Assembly: GCF_900110145.1 (NCBI RefSeq)
Contig: NZ_FOCP01000017.1
Location: 1-64,000 of the forward strand
DNA from: Nitrosomonas marina
GTDB taxonomy: Bacteria; Pseudomonadota; Gammaproteobacteria; Burkholderiales; Nitrosomonadaceae
Direction of reading: 5' to 3'
DNA: 64,000 nt
Below, one piece after another: positions 37,070 to 46,662 of this stretch; position 1 is the first letter of the stretch; the number at the start of each line of letters is the position of its first letter. The notes beneath the pieces are model-generated. The model was not told where the DNA came from, ran no database searches, and was given only the letters and a program-made list of their open reading frames with translations. The position numbers and the translations under genes are program-made.

Positions 37070-37100
37070 TGTTGTTTCTGGTTTGGTCATCGAATTGATG

Positions 37101-37141
37101 AACGGGCAGGGCGTTTGTGCCAAGCAGTAAACCTGCCCGTT
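37101..37141. terminator. Likely shared terminator between convergent genes
   Basis: AACGGGCAGG (37101-37110) pairs with CCTGCCCGTT (37132-37141) around a 21-nt loop. It lies in the 81-nt gap between two convergent genes, so it could stop both. A good T-run is absent, which lowers confidence in an intrinsic mechanism. Confidence 0.5.
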
Positions 37142-37150
37142 GTGCAGTCT

Positions 37151-37810
37151 TTATTTCGGTTGCTTCACTTTTCTTAAATAGGGCTTGACGGTTTCCCATC
37201 CATCCGGATAAATCTTCTCGGCATCTTCGTTACTGACTGCGGGTACGATGATTACGTCCTCGCCTTGCTGCCAGTTGACCGGTGTTGCAACCTTGTGTTT
37301 TGCGGTCAGTTGCATGGAATCGATTGCGCGGAGAATTTCATTGAAATTCCGACCTGTCGTCATTGGATAGGTCATCATCAGTTTGATGTTTTTATCGGGA
37401 CCGATGACAAATACCGAACGCACTGTCGCATTAGTCAATGCTGTGCGACCTTCAGCAGAACCGCTTTCATCAGCCGGAAACATATTATACAACTTTGCTA
37501 CCTTCAGGTCGGTATCCGCAATAACCGGATATTGAACCTGTGCTTTGCCAACCTCTTCAACATCCTTCAGCCATTGTTTGTGATCATCCAATGGATCGAT
37601 GCTCAGCCCGATAATTTTGGTGTTGCGCTTGTCAAATTCAGATTGAATACTGGCCATATAACCCAGTTCTGTAGTACAGACAGGCGTAAAATCCTTCGGG
37701 TGAGAAAATAAAATAGCCCAGCTGTCTCCTGTCCATTCGTGAAAATCAATCCTGCCCTGAGTTGTATCTGCCTGAAAATTGGGTGCCTGATCGTTTATGC
37801 GAAGCGCCAT
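37151..37810 (-). CDS. 1-Cys (Prx6-type) peroxiredoxin
   Basis: 219 residues. The peroxidatic Cys45 lies in SHPKDFTPVCTTELG, and the protein has the extended C-terminal arm of the Prx6 subfamily (residues about 160-219, VATPVNWQQGEDVIIVPAVS, YPDGWETVKPYLR). No second resolving Cys is evident. These enzymes reduce hydrogen peroxide and organic or lipid peroxides using an external thiol. It starts at an ATG with AAGGAG upstream (37810). Single gene convergent with the dehydrogenase. Confidence 0.9.
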   Translation of the reverse strand: MALRINDQAPNFQADTTQGRIDFHEWTGDSWAILFSHPKDFTPVCTTELGYMASIQSEFDKRNTKIIGLSIDPLDDHKQWLKDVEEVGKAQVQYPVIADTDLKVAKLYNMFPADESGSAEGRTALTNATVRSVFVIGPDKNIKLMMTYPMTTGRNFNEILRAIDSMQLTAKHKVATPVNWQQGEDVIIVPAVSNEDAEKIYPDGWETVKPYLRKVKQPK

Positions 37811-37932
37811 CCTTTAACTCCTTTGCTCAGTTTTGTTCATGTTTAAAGTAATTGGTTCTTAATAACACAGCAAAGTGTAACCCGACTGGATTTGCTGAAC
37901 AAATAAAAAGAGTGTGCGGATTCCGGATGAAA

Positions 37933-37956
37933 CAAAAAAAACGCTGCAGAGCAGCG
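37933..37956 (-). terminator. Intrinsic terminator for the YjfB-like gene
   Basis: On the minus strand CGCTGC-TCT-GCAGCG is followed directly by eight T residues. It lies 37 nt past the stop of the minus-strand gene at 37993-38193. Confidence 0.75.
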
Positions 37957-37992
37957 CCATTAGAATGTTTTTTTTAGAATGCTTGATTTGTT

Positions 37993-38193
37993 TTAGGCCG
38001 TAGTATTGATATTTTGTCCTAAATGTGAAGGCAAGTGTTGCGCGGATGTGTTTTCTGGAATTGCTTCTATCAGCGCCATTGCATTGTCGGCACTGATATC
38101 GAGCGCTTTTTTCAGAACGGCTGTACCTGATGCCTGCTGGATGAAAGCTTCATTCATCGAAGTAGCCGTGTTAGCGATATTGGTAACATCCAT
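37993..38193 (-). CDS. YjfB-like putative motility protein
   Basis: 66 residues: MDVTNIANTATSMNEAFIQQASGTAVLKKALDISADNAMALIEAIP. The opening MDV-x-x-IA and the AVLKKALD block are the hallmark of the small YjfB family (putative motility protein), found across flagellated bacteria but with no established mechanism. It has an AGGAG-type ribosome binding site upstream (38199-38203 region) and its own terminator downstream, so it appears to be a monocistronic gene. Confidence 0.75.
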   Translation of the reverse strand: MDVTNIANTATSMNEAFIQQASGTAVLKKALDISADNAMALIEAIPENTSAQHLPSHLGQNINTTA

Positions 38194-38315
38194 AAGTTAT
38201 CTCCTGCTGTAATCCGGGACTATTACACTCGTTACGGCATTAATCGCACCAGGGTTAAGGAGTTGCCGGCAAAAAAGTGTATAGACGGCCATTGAAATGG
38301 TCATGCTCACCAGTC

Positions 38316-38921
38316 TTAGATGTATTTTCTTAGAAAAGGCGGTAAAAAATTTCTCATGTTATCTTGCCAGTCATGACCTACAGTAACAGGGACCCGCACC
38401 AGGTAATGAATATTCTCCGGACTGGTTCCATCCAGATAAATAACGTAATGTCCGATTTCGTCAAGCCTGAATGCATGCGTAATGACGCCTGACGGATGGG
38501 GTCGAGCAGGTACGGAAAGAATTTCACGTTCTTCAACAGTTTCGTCGGCAACATAGACGAGTTTTGCCAGGCGCATGGCCAGTGGTACATTACGGGAAGA
38601 ATCTGGGTGCAGCAGATCTATTGAAATATTCAGCATGCCCGGCTGCGGTATCTTGCCGCACTGGACTGGAATATAAGGCGTTCTGGGTTCGTCCTCAGAA
38701 ATTTCATACTCATCGGAAAGATAATAGCTGGAATAACCGATGGTCAATGTTTCCGTTTCCACTGTGCAGGTGTTGCCACGAAAGCCTTTTGGATATGTGT
38801 CGGATGAATCTCCTTGTGAGCTGACCTGTAATAACGCGCCAAACGCGATAAAAGCAGCAAAAATTCCGACACCGGCAATCATCTTAAATTTGCGGATAGA
38901 TGCTTTAGCCCTGGTCTGCAT
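38316..38921 (-). CDS. Exported protein of unknown function
   Basis: 201 residues. An N-terminal basic segment and hydrophobic helix (MIAGVGIFAAFIAFGALLQV) form a signal anchor or signal peptide; the rest is periplasmic with two Cys residues (in NTCTVE and VQCGKI) that may pair. Composition suggests a beta-rich fold (HPSGVITHAFRLDEIGHYVIYLDG, VRVPVTVG), like immunoglobulin-type domains of envelope proteins. No family recognised. It is a single gene with 123 nt to the YjfB-like gene on the same strand. Confidence 0.6.
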   Translation of the reverse strand: MQTRAKASIRKFKMIAGVGIFAAFIAFGALLQVSSQGDSSDTYPKGFRGNTCTVETETLTIGYSSYYLSDEYEISEDEPRTPYIPVQCGKIPQPGMLNISIDLLHPDSSRNVPLAMRLAKLVYVADETVEEREILSVPARPHPSGVITHAFRLDEIGHYVIYLDGTSPENIHYLVRVPVTVGHDWQDNMRNFLPPFLRKYI

Positions 38922-39054
38922 GATGATCCTTTATAAATGTTGCGAAATTGGGGATTTTATCTCAAGGTTGAAGTAGACGTCGTTTTATTCAGCTATTATT
39001 CAGCTTCGCATTCATACAATTAGGTCATAACGTATGACGGTAAGGAGGTGCAAA

Positions 39055-39402
39055 ATGAAAACAAAAACAAGTACACGTGTTCGCTTCTCAAGCTGCTTCA
39101 TTGCAGTGTTGCTGTTAGGTTCTGCATTGACAATTCCTACGTTCGCTGAAGCAGGCAGGGGACATCGACATCATAATCACCACCACCATCATCACTATGG
39201 CCATCACCACCATCATGGGCATCATCATTTTCATCCAGGTGGTTATACGCCAATTTATAACCAACCGATTTATTCAAACCCGGGTTATGTTTACAATTAC
39301 ATTCCTGCACCTGTTTATGCCCCAGCCCCCGTCTATGCGTATCCACCCAACGTCGTGATGGATATTCATACAGGAGCAGGACATTTTTTCTTTAGATACT
39401 GA
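39055..39402 (+). CDS. Secreted histidine-rich protein
   Basis: 115 residues from the ATG at 39055, which has AAGGAGG six bases upstream (an ATG at 39034 is less likely). After a signal peptide (cleavage near FAEAG) comes a run with more than 20 His in about 35 residues, then a Pro/Tyr-rich tail with repeated YAPAPVYAYP-type units and a closing GHFFFRY. The His cluster should bind nickel, copper or zinc in the periplasm or at the surface. No conserved domain recognised. A strong terminator follows at 39501. Confidence 0.75.
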   Translation: MKTKTSTRVRFSSCFIAVLLLGSALTIPTFAEAGRGHRHHNHHHHHHYGHHHHHGHHHFHPGGYTPIYNQPIYSNPGYVYNYIPAPVYAPAPVYAYPPNVVMDIHTGAGHFFFRY

Positions 39403-39500
39403 TCAGACCAGATTTTTATAAGAAATAGGATCAGCTCCAATAGAATATGTTAGCTCTATACCTCTATACTTTTAATCTCTCCTGTTGTTGCTTGAAGTGA

Positions 39501-39529
39501 AAACGCCGTCTTAGGACGGCGTTTTTTTT
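39501..39529. terminator. Intrinsic terminator
   Basis: AAACGCCGTC, loop TTAG, GACGGCGTTT followed by a T-run, with A residues before the stem, so it can work on both strands. It separates the His-rich gene from ubiE, which converge here. Confidence 0.88.
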
Positions 39530-39579
39530 AGAAACAAGAAGAATTATTGTTTCTGCAGACCGGTTTCTGGTCATGAAGT

Positions 39580-40314
39580 TTAAAATTTGTACCCGCGGTG
39601 CAGAGCCACAATTCCTGCAGCCAGGTTGAAATACTCAACGCGTTCAAAGCCGGTCTCTTCCATCATCTCCTTGAGTGTATCCTGTGATGGATGTACGCGG
39701 ATCGATTCTGCAAGGTAACGATAACTATCCGGGTCGTTGGCAAACACTTTGCCCATGACAGGAAGCAATTTGAATGAGTATGTGTCATACGCTGGTCGTA
39801 ATGGCTCCCAGACTTTCGAAAATTCCAGGACAATCACGGTGCCCCCGGGCTTGATGGTTCGAAGCATTTCTTTGAGCGCAACTTCCTTATGTGTCATGTT
39901 GCGCAATCCAAAGGCGACGCTGACACAGTTAAAATAATTGTCTGGAAACGGCAGCTTTTCAGCATCACATTGTGCTACAGGTACAGGGTTGCCTTCATCG
40001 AGCAGGCGATCGCGCCCGATTGATAGCATGGAGTTATTAATATCGGTTAGCCAGACTTCGCCTGTATCGCCAACCTGTTTTAAAAAAAGAGCACTCATGT
40101 CGCCAGTGCCGCCGGCTATATCCAAAACCTTGTCACCGGTTCTGACGCCGCTGACTTCGACAGCAAACCGTTTCCAGTAACGATGTAATCCAACGGACAT
40201 GAGATCGTTCATCAGATTGTAACGTTCGGCTACAGAGTGAAAAACATCGGCAACCCTGCCGGCTTTTTCTGTCTCGGAAACGGTATTGAAACCGAAATGT
40301 GTGGTTTTAGTCAT
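39580..40314 (-). CDS. ubiE: Ubiquinone/menaquinone biosynthesis C-methyltransferase
   Basis: 244 residues. [43 protein letters not shown], the SAM-binding [18 protein letters not shown], and [42 protein letters not shown] are hallmarks of UbiE. It methylates the C-2 position of the benzoquinol ring in ubiquinone synthesis (and demethylmenaquinol where present). Length and motif order are standard. It lies 69 nt after the DUF971 gene on the same strand, a common pairing in this group; the two are probably co-transcribed. Confidence 0.95.
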   Translation of the reverse strand: MTKTTHFGFNTVSETEKAGRVADVFHSVAERYNLMNDLMSVGLHRYWKRFAVEVSGVRTGDKVLDIAGGTGDMSALFLKQVGDTGEVWLTDINNSMLSIGRDRLLDEGNPVPVAQCDAEKLPFPDNYFNCVSVAFGLRNMTHKEVALKEMLRTIKPGGTVIVLEFSKVWEPLRPAYDTYSFKLLPVMGKVFANDPDSYRYLAESIRVHPSQDTLKEMMEETGFERVEYFNLAAGIVALHRGYKF

Positions 40315-40382
40315 AATAGTTTAAATGAATAAGATTAAGATCCTGAAGTTAACTACACCAGCAGTAACCATGTATGTAATGT

Positions 40383-40799
40383 TCAGTGATGTCGACAGGC
40401 TTGATGGTCCGCCGGACGACCGGTTTCAGAATCGCGCGTTGCGTTTGCTTCTTCTAGACGTTGAAGATATTGTTGCCACATTTTATCCTGATTGAGTCCG
40501 TATTTATAGAGCAGATCCCAGGAGTACAAGCCGGTGTTGTGCCCGTCGCTGAAAAACAATTGAATGGCATAATGGCCGACAGGCTCGATTTTAAGTATAT
40601 TGACGCCTTTTTTACCAGTTTGCAGTATTTCCTGACCAAAACCATGACCGCTGACTTCGGCCGATGGTGAGTGAACGCGTAAAAACTCGCAGGTGTACTG
40701 AAATTTTTTGCCATCGGAAAAGGTGATTTCCAGTATTCTGGATTGCTTGTGTAGTTTGATTTCTGTAGGAACGGGTGAATTTTTTGTTAAACCTGCCAT
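40383..40799 (-). CDS. DUF971 protein
   Basis: 138 residues starting at the ATG at 40799. PTEIKLHKQSRILEITFSDGKKFQYTCEFLRVHSPSAEVSGHG and VGHYAIQLFFSDGHNTGLYSWDLLYKYG are the DUF971 pattern, related to the N-terminal domain of gamma-butyrobetaine hydroxylase. Some members of this domain bind iron-sulfur clusters or zinc, but free-standing bacterial DUF971 proteins have no certain role; the neighbourhood with ubiE is recurrent. The C-terminus is longer and polar (about 110-138). A longer frame to 40853 exists but its extra residues do not fit the family. Confidence 0.85.
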   Translation of the reverse strand: MAGLTKNSPVPTEIKLHKQSRILEITFSDGKKFQYTCEFLRVHSPSAEVSGHGFGQEILQTGKKGVNILKIEPVGHYAIQLFFSDGHNTGLYSWDLLYKYGLNQDKMWQQYLQRLEEANATRDSETGRPADHQACRHH

Positions 40800-41006
40800 A
40801 TCTGCGTAATAAGTTTTATAGATTAAGTTGTCGACATTAGTCCATAGCTGCATAACACATCATACTTAGGTTTGCGGATTTGTAAATAACAAACACGATC
40901 GTAGGCATGATCTTACAAAGTATTAACCATTCGAAAATATTGCAACTGATATCACTTGATTTAAATCCAATCCACAACTGCAGTATATTTTATAAAGGGT
41001 TTGCAT

Positions 41007-42311
41007 GTGTTTAGTTACTGGCGGCGGCTGGGAATCGTATTGTTAATTGCGTTGATTGCGTTATTGATCGGCTTGTTCACTGAAACGCTGATTGGATTGT
41101 CGGTTTTCAGTGTCAGCTTGTTATGGCTGGTGGTTCATCATACAAAACATCTGGCGGCGCTTGAACAATGGTTACTTATATCTGACCATACACCGTCCAG
41201 CATTCCAGCCGGCTCGGGGATCTGGGATAACATATTTGCGCTGCTGGCGCGATATGTGCGTACGCAAAACCAAAGCCGGCAATTAATTAATCTTGAGTTG
41301 AAACAGTTGCAAAGCGTAACTGCTGCAATGCCGGATGGTATTGTAATTCTGGATGAGCGAGATCATATTGAATGGTGTGACCCGGTAGCCGAAAAACATC
41401 TGGGCATAAATCTGGAGCTGGATTTGGGACATCAGATTACCAATATGGTCCGTCAACGGTCGTTTGTTGAATATCTGGGTGCCAGGAAATACAACAAACC
41501 CCTGGTTCTGAAACAAATGCGTCATCACCGTCTGACATTGTTAATGCAACTCGTACCGTATGGAAACAAACAGAAGCTGCTGATCAGTAGAGATATTACG
41601 AGCTACGAAAGAATCGAGGCCATGCGGCGCGATTTTATTGCCAATGTGTCACATGAATTGCGCACACCGCTCACGGTAATCATCGGTTATCTGGAGATGC
41701 TGACTGCAGAACCGGATATTGACATGGAAATGCAAAATCAGGCTTTGAGTGCGATGACCGAGCAGACCTTGCGTATGCAACATCTGGTTGAAGACCTGTT
41801 AACGCTTTCGCGACTTGAAGATAATCTAAACAAATTAACCGAAAGTACCGTGGATATCGTGCCCATACTTCACGAGCTGCGTCGTGAAGCCGAGTCATTA
41901 AGCAGCGGCAGGCACACTGTCGAAATAAGCGTTGACAGTGAAGATCAAATACTGGCCAGTCGTGAAGAACTGCGCAGTGCGTTCAGTAATTTAATCAGTA
42001 ACGCAATTCGATATACACCCGAGGGCGGTGCAATTGGAATACGCTGGGCTGTCAGCAACGGTAAAGGTTTGTTTACAGTATGGGATACCGGTGTGGGAAT
42101 TGAACCTGAACATATTCCACGCTTGACCGAGCGTTTTTACCGCGTTGACAGCAGCCGGTCAAGAGAGACAGGAGGTACCGGTCTCGGGCTTGCAATCGTC
42201 AAACATATCCTGAATCGACATCAGGCTCGGCTCAAAATTAAAAGCGAGATCGGCAAAGGCAGTGAATTCAGTATCGAATTTCCGGAAAAGAGACTGGTTA
42301 CAAAATCATGA
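41007..42311 (+). CDS. phoR: PhoR-like sensor histidine kinase
   Basis: About 434 residues. Two N-terminal transmembrane helices (about 10-50) resemble the PhoR membrane anchor (WRRLGIVLLIALIALLIGLF). A PAS-like region with MPDGIVILDERDHIEWCDPVAEKHLGI follows. The phosphoacceptor His is in FIANVSHELRTPLTVIIGYLEML, and the ATPase domain has NLISNAIRYTPEGG, DTGVGIE and GGTGLGLAIVKHIL. PhoR senses phosphate status through PstSCAB-PhoU and phosphorylates PhoB. No response-regulator gene is adjacent, so the partner must be elsewhere. The start could be GTG at 41007 (AAAGGG upstream) or TTG at 41001. Confidence 0.85.
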   Translation: MFSYWRRLGIVLLIALIALLIGLFTETLIGLSVFSVSLLWLVVHHTKHLAALEQWLLISDHTPSSIPAGSGIWDNIFALLARYVRTQNQSRQLINLELKQLQSVTAAMPDGIVILDERDHIEWCDPVAEKHLGINLELDLGHQITNMVRQRSFVEYLGARKYNKPLVLKQMRHHRLTLLMQLVPYGNKQKLLISRDITSYERIEAMRRDFIANVSHELRTPLTVIIGYLEMLTAEPDIDMEMQNQALSAMTEQTLRMQHLVEDLLTLSRLEDNLNKLTESTVDIVPILHELRREAESLSSGRHTVEISVDSEDQILASREELRSAFSNLISNAIRYTPEGGAIGIRWAVSNGKGLFTVWDTGVGIEPEHIPRLTERFYRVDSSRSRETGGTGLGLAIVKHILNRHQARLKIKSEIGKGSEFSIEFPEKRLVTKS

Positions 42312-42541
42312 AATTAAGGTGCATAAGGTTCAAAGGCGATTAAGTGGAGTTGCAGTATTTAGAGTAGTGCTTGCTCCTGTCACGGAATTTCGGGTACTGA
42401 GTAGACCGGATATGAATTTACCCGTCTGGCTTTTCGGCTGCAGACAAGCGCGTTGTGTGGCATATTACCGGATCGTAATTCATCGGCAATAGTTACAAAT
42501 GTACAACCACACACTTTGTGCTCCAGCAAAATCTGGGTGCT

Positions 42542-42565
42542 ATGTTATCCGTGCCGGGATAACAT
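42542..42565. promoter_or_regulatory. Inverted repeat before cti
   Basis: ATGTTATCC (42542-42550) and GGATAACAT (42557-42565) form perfect 9-bp arms around a 6-nt spacer, 45 nt before the cti start. Could be an operator or a small hairpin; no protein assigned. Confidence 0.45.
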
Positions 42566-42609
42566 GAAAATATTTTATTAGTGATTCGTTAAAAAAACAG
42601 GTTGTACCA

Positions 42610-44982
42610 GTGGAAAAACCAACATTGAAAAACATTATCTTGCTTGTTATTGGGTATTTACTGTCGGCATGCGGTGTTGATCAGCCCACTGGCCCCGGTT
42701 CGCTACCGAATCGGTATGTTTCGTTTGAATCGGAACAGGGACGGTTGTATCGGAACCACATTCAGCCAGTACTGGAAAAGCGCTGCGTAGTTTGTCATGG
42801 CTGCTACGATGCGCCTTGTCAGGTTAATCTGGCATCAGCACAAGGCATTGATCGTGGAGCAAACAAGCAGATAATTTATAACGGCACTCGATTGACTGCC
42901 GATCCTTTAACGCGTTTGTTTGAAGACGCGCATACTTTGCAGGATTGGCGGGAAAAAGGGTTTTATCCGGTGTTAAACGAGGATCCGGTGGGAGATCCCC
43001 TGCAGGGCAGTCTGCTTTATCAGATGTTGATGCTAAAAACACACAATCCTCTCAGTGAAGTTGTTAAACACAATGAACGCCTGCCTGCGGATTTATTCAA
43101 CTTCTCGATCAATCCGGAAAATATCTGCCCAAATACGGATCAGTTTGAGGAATATGCCCGGTCCCGCCCGCACTGGGGCATGCCTTATGGTTTGCCACCG
43201 ATTGAACCAGCAGAGTTGAAATTACTGGAAAAATGGCTGCAGATTGGTGCGCCTTTGACAGCGTTGCCGGAACTGGATGCCGTTTATCAGGACCGGATTC
43301 GTATCTGGGAAACCTTTTTGAATGGAGTGACCTTAAAGCAACGCTTGGTAGCGCGTTATATTTATGAACACCTGTTTTTGGGACACCTCTATTTTGAGGA
43401 CCTGGAGCTCAACAACAGCAATATCCAGGCTTATTTTAGGATCGTTCGCTCGCGGACGCCGCCGGGTGAACCTGTCAGTATTGTCAGTACGCGCAGGCCA
43501 TACGATGACCCGGAAGTCGAGAGAGTTTACTACCGCCTGCAAAGAGTCGAAAGCAGTGTTGTCGCAAAAAGCCATCTGCCTTACGCTTTAAGCAATAAGC
43601 GTTTGCAGCGCTTTGAGGCGCTGTTTTTTGATACGCCATACAGCGTAAGGAAGCTGCCTGGCTATAGTCCCGAACTGGCTTCGAATCCATTCAAAACATT
43701 TACCGACATTCCAGCCAATATTCGCTATCGCTTTATGCTGGAGCACGCCAAATTTACCATAAACGGATTTATCAAGGGGGCGGTCTGTCGTGGACAGGTT
43801 GCGCTAAGTGTAATCAATGATCATTTCTGGGTGTTTTTTGTCAACCCCGATCAGGAGGCGCTGACTGGTATCGATCGGTTTTTAACTAAACACAGCGAAC
43901 AATTACAAATTCCTCCGGAGCGGGAGAGTAATGCCGGTATCACCAGTCACTGGACCAAATATTCAGATTTGCAGGCAACCTACCTGAAAGAAAAAAGTGA
44001 GAGACTCAATGAGCTTCTGGAAGAACGTGATGAAAGATTCGATCTCGATTGGGTCTGGGACGGCGATGGACAGAACTGGAATGCCGCGTTGACCGTTTTT
44101 AGACATTTCGACAGTGCCACTGTGGTCGAGGGTCTGGTAGGGCGCCCACCCAAAACAGCATGGTTGATCGATTATCCTATTCTGGAGCGTATTCATTATC
44201 TGCTGGTCGCTGGTTTCGACGTTTACGGTAATGTTGGTCATCAGTTGTCGACGCGTCTCTATATGGATTTTTTAAGAATGGAAAGCGAATTCAATTTTCT
44301 GGCCCTGTTGCCTGGGGATACGCGTACCGCATTGCGTGAGCACTGGTATCAGGGCGCCAAAGACAGGGTGAAACAATATGTGTATGGGCATGCGCAGTTA
44401 CGCACTGATCCGGAAATCACATACCCGGACAAAAATCAAGCCAAGTCGCATTTATATGATCGGCTGCAGCAAAAGTTATCAGGTATCCTGTCCAATCGAT
44501 ATGGTCTTGAAAACGAATCCGTGCCGGAGCAGCATAGACAGATTTTAAAAAAACTGCATGAATTCAGTGGAGGGGCCGCAAGTATCCTGCCGGAGATGGG
44601 ATTGTTAATGGTGGCTGATCACGATCGCCAGAATCGGGTTTATACAATTTTGCGCAACAGTGCGCACACACATATCACCAGTCTCCTGTTTGAACAGAAC
44701 AACCGTGTGCCGGAAAACGATTATGTTACTGTGTTACCCGGTTTCGTTGGTGCCTATCCGGATGCATTATGGCTGGTTGATTCCGGAGCACTTGAAGACT
44801 TTGTAACTCATGTGAGTCAGCTGGAAAATGAAACGGATTACTATCATTTGATGAGCGTGTATGGTATTCGACGCTCGCATGAGCATTTCTGGCAATTCAG
44901 TGATCATTTGCATAAAATATTTCAACTGTCGGACCCAGTCGAATATGGGTCACTGGATTATAACCGCATTGAGAACCGCTAA
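42610..44982 (+). CDS. cti: Fatty acid cis/trans isomerase lipoprotein
   Basis: 790 residues. The signal sequence ends in YLLSACG (Cys21), and a c-type haem motif CVVCH lies at 59-63, as in Cti of Pseudomonas. The body carries QIIYNGTRLTADPLTRLF, MPYGLPPIEPAELKLLEKWLQIGAP, a long helical region with VFRHFDSATVVEGLVG and YPILERIHYLLVAGFDVYGNVGHQL, then the C-terminal domain (HENTDYYHLMSVYGIRRSHEHFWQFSD). Cti converts cis to trans unsaturated fatty acids in the membrane without extra energy, stiffening it in response to solvents, heat or salt. It acts in the periplasm. GTG start at 42610. Single gene. Confidence 0.92.
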   Translation: MEKPTLKNIILLVIGYLLSACGVDQPTGPGSLPNRYVSFESEQGRLYRNHIQPVLEKRCVVCHGCYDAPCQVNLASAQGIDRGANKQIIYNGTRLTADPLTRLFEDAHTLQDWREKGFYPVLNEDPVGDPLQGSLLYQMLMLKTHNPLSEVVKHNERLPADLFNFSINPENICPNTDQFEEYARSRPHWGMPYGLPPIEPAELKLLEKWLQIGAPLTALPELDAVYQDRIRIWETFLNGVTLKQRLVARYIYEHLFLGHLYFEDLELNNSNIQAYFRIVRSRTPPGEPVSIVSTRRPYDDPEVERVYYRLQRVESSVVAKSHLPYALSNKRLQRFEALFFDTPYSVRKLPGYSPELASNPFKTFTDIPANIRYRFMLEHAKFTINGFIKGAVCRGQVALSVINDHFWVFFVNPDQEALTGIDRFLTKHSEQLQIPPERESNAGITSHWTKYSDLQATYLKEKSERLNELLEERDERFDLDWVWDGDGQNWNAALTVFRHFDSATVVEGLVGRPPKTAWLIDYPILERIHYLLVAGFDVYGNVGHQLSTRLYMDFLRMESEFNFLALLPGDTRTALREHWYQGAKDRVKQYVYGHAQLRTDPEITYPDKNQAKSHLYDRLQQKLSGILSNRYGLENESVPEQHRQILKKLHEFSGGAASILPEMGLLMVADHDRQNRVYTILRNSAHTHITSLLFEQNNRVPENDYVTVLPGFVGAYPDALWLVDSGALEDFVTHVSQLENETDYYHLMSVYGIRRSHEHFWQFSDHLHKIFQLSDPVEYGSLDYNRIENR

Positions 44983-45298
44983 TAATGTGTAACAATAGGA
45001 AGAGATGCACACAATAAAAATTTAAAATAGTTGTATGTTGACAGAAACAGCTTGAATAATTCAGTTCCTGTGCTTCTAAATATGCCAGATAACCTGACGA
45101 ATGCCACAGAGCCATTGGTTCAGGCGCTTTGCGATTTTTGCCTGGACCTGTTTTGCAAGCTTCAATGGCAGGATGTTGCCAAAGCTATTTCAAGCCTCGG
45201 TCGGTCACAACAATCGTGTTGGCACGATATCACGTCGTTTGACCTGAAGTTAAGCTGCAGAGTGCTGTCTCATTTCAATCATAATCAATGCGCCGGGA
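44983..45298. other. Intergenic stretch, 316 nt
   Basis: A small plus-strand frame (ATG at 45082, ending at 45309, overlapping the next start by 11 nt) has a composition compatible with a short leader or a real small protein with several Cys, but no ribosome binding site or family supports it. Otherwise nothing seen. Confidence 0.35.
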
Positions 45299-46453
45299 AT
45301 GAACGCTAATTCAACCATAATATCGCGGCAGAAGCGCTACCGCGAAGTTCGTAAAGTAACGCTGATCGGTTCCGTCATCGATTTTTTGCTGGGTGTTGTT
45401 AAAGTGATATTCGGCTGGCTGGCAAATTCACAAGCGTTGATTGCGGATGGTATTCATTCTTTTTCCGATGTGTTTACAGACTTTTTTGTGCTGTATGCCG
45501 CCAAGCATGCGCACAAAGCCGCGGACGAAAAACATCCTTACGGTCATGGACGTATCGAAACACTTGCAACGGTCGCGCTTGGTATCGTATTGATAACGGT
45601 TGCCTGCGGTGTCGCCTATGATTCCATTCACCGTCTTAGTGAATCAGAAAACCTGCCGGTACCCGGTGTTCTGGCGCTGGCCGTGGCCATCCTGTCAATC
45701 ATTTCCAAAGAGTGGATCTATCGATATACGGTTGCTGCTGCGCGGCGACTGCGTTCTGATATGTTGATGGCAAATGCATGGCATAGCCGTTCGGACGCGA
45801 TTTCGTCAATTGTTGTCATGCTGGGAATTGCGGGCGCCATGTATGGACAGCCATATCTGGATGCGGTTGCTGCTGTGGCTGTAGCCGTGATGATAGCCAA
45901 AATCGGCTTTGATCTCGTGCGTTCCAGCTCACTGGAATTGATTGATACAGCGCTGGATCGAGAGGAGGTCAATGCAATCCGCAAGCATATATTTGATGTA
46001 AAAGGGGTGCGTTCGATGCATATGCTACGTTCACGAAAAAGTGCCGGCGATGCGATTATTGATGTACATATTCAGGTTGATCCGTTACTAAGCGTATCGG
46101 AAGGACACCAGATCGGTGATACCGTCCGCAGGCGTCTGCTTGATGCAATAGATGTTGTGTCGGATGTAACCGTGCATATCGATCCGGAAGATGACGAATC
46201 CGGTTCGCCATGTGATAATTTGCCAAACCGGGAACAAGTCATTGAAGCGCTGAAACAATGCTGGCCGCACTTGCCTGTTTCGGCAATAGAAGGCGTGATG
46301 CTGCATTATCTGTCCGGTGAGATCAAAATTGAACTGGACCTGCCGCTCTCGATTGTACATGATACCCAGGAGGCCCGTGAATTGGTCAGTCAGCTGAGAA
46401 ATGCCTGTGTGTTGTCGTATGCCAGTGATATCCAGGTACGGTTCAAAGTCTAA
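45299..46453 (+). CDS. Cation diffusion facilitator (CDF) transporter
   Basis: 384 residues with six predicted transmembrane helices, and the CDF metal-site pattern DGIHSFSDVFTDFFVLYAA (helix 2) and HSRSDAISSIVVMLG (helix 5), plus the loop HPYGHGRIETLATVALG. The C-terminal cytoplasmic domain (about 210-300) has the ferredoxin-like fold typical of CDF metal regulators (VHIQVDPLLSVSEGHQIGDTVRRRLL). An extra C-terminal domain (about 300-384) repeats such a fold, so the protein is longer than the usual 300 residues. The metal is probably zinc or iron; motifs alone cannot decide. Confidence 0.88.
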   Translation: MNANSTIISRQKRYREVRKVTLIGSVIDFLLGVVKVIFGWLANSQALIADGIHSFSDVFTDFFVLYAAKHAHKAADEKHPYGHGRIETLATVALGIVLITVACGVAYDSIHRLSESENLPVPGVLALAVAILSIISKEWIYRYTVAAARRLRSDMLMANAWHSRSDAISSIVVMLGIAGAMYGQPYLDAVAAVAVAVMIAKIGFDLVRSSSLELIDTALDREEVNAIRKHIFDVKGVRSMHMLRSRKSAGDAIIDVHIQVDPLLSVSEGHQIGDTVRRRLLDAIDVVSDVTVHIDPEDDESGSPCDNLPNREQVIEALKQCWPHLPVSAIEGVMLHYLSGEIKIELDLPLSIVHDTQEARELVSQLRNACVLSYASDIQVRFKV

Positions 46454-46662
46454 CAGGCGTTATTCAGCCCGCCTTAACCATCATGCTTTCTTCTGCCCCC
46501 CGGTCATACTTGCGATGCTTGTCGTTTTGGTCGTGTCTGTCAAAATCTGCGCGAGATGTTCAAATCGACTACAACTGGCTGTAGCGAGGTCATAGTGGCT
46601 ATCGTGCCATAAGGATGCAGCGTATCGGTGTGCGCTTGATCAGACGCATTGAAATGTTCCCG

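Noticed and set aside
45031..45309. 92-codon frame before the CDF transporter
   Set aside because: It overlaps the transporter start, lacks a ribosome binding site and matches no family; it is mentioned in the entry for the gap.
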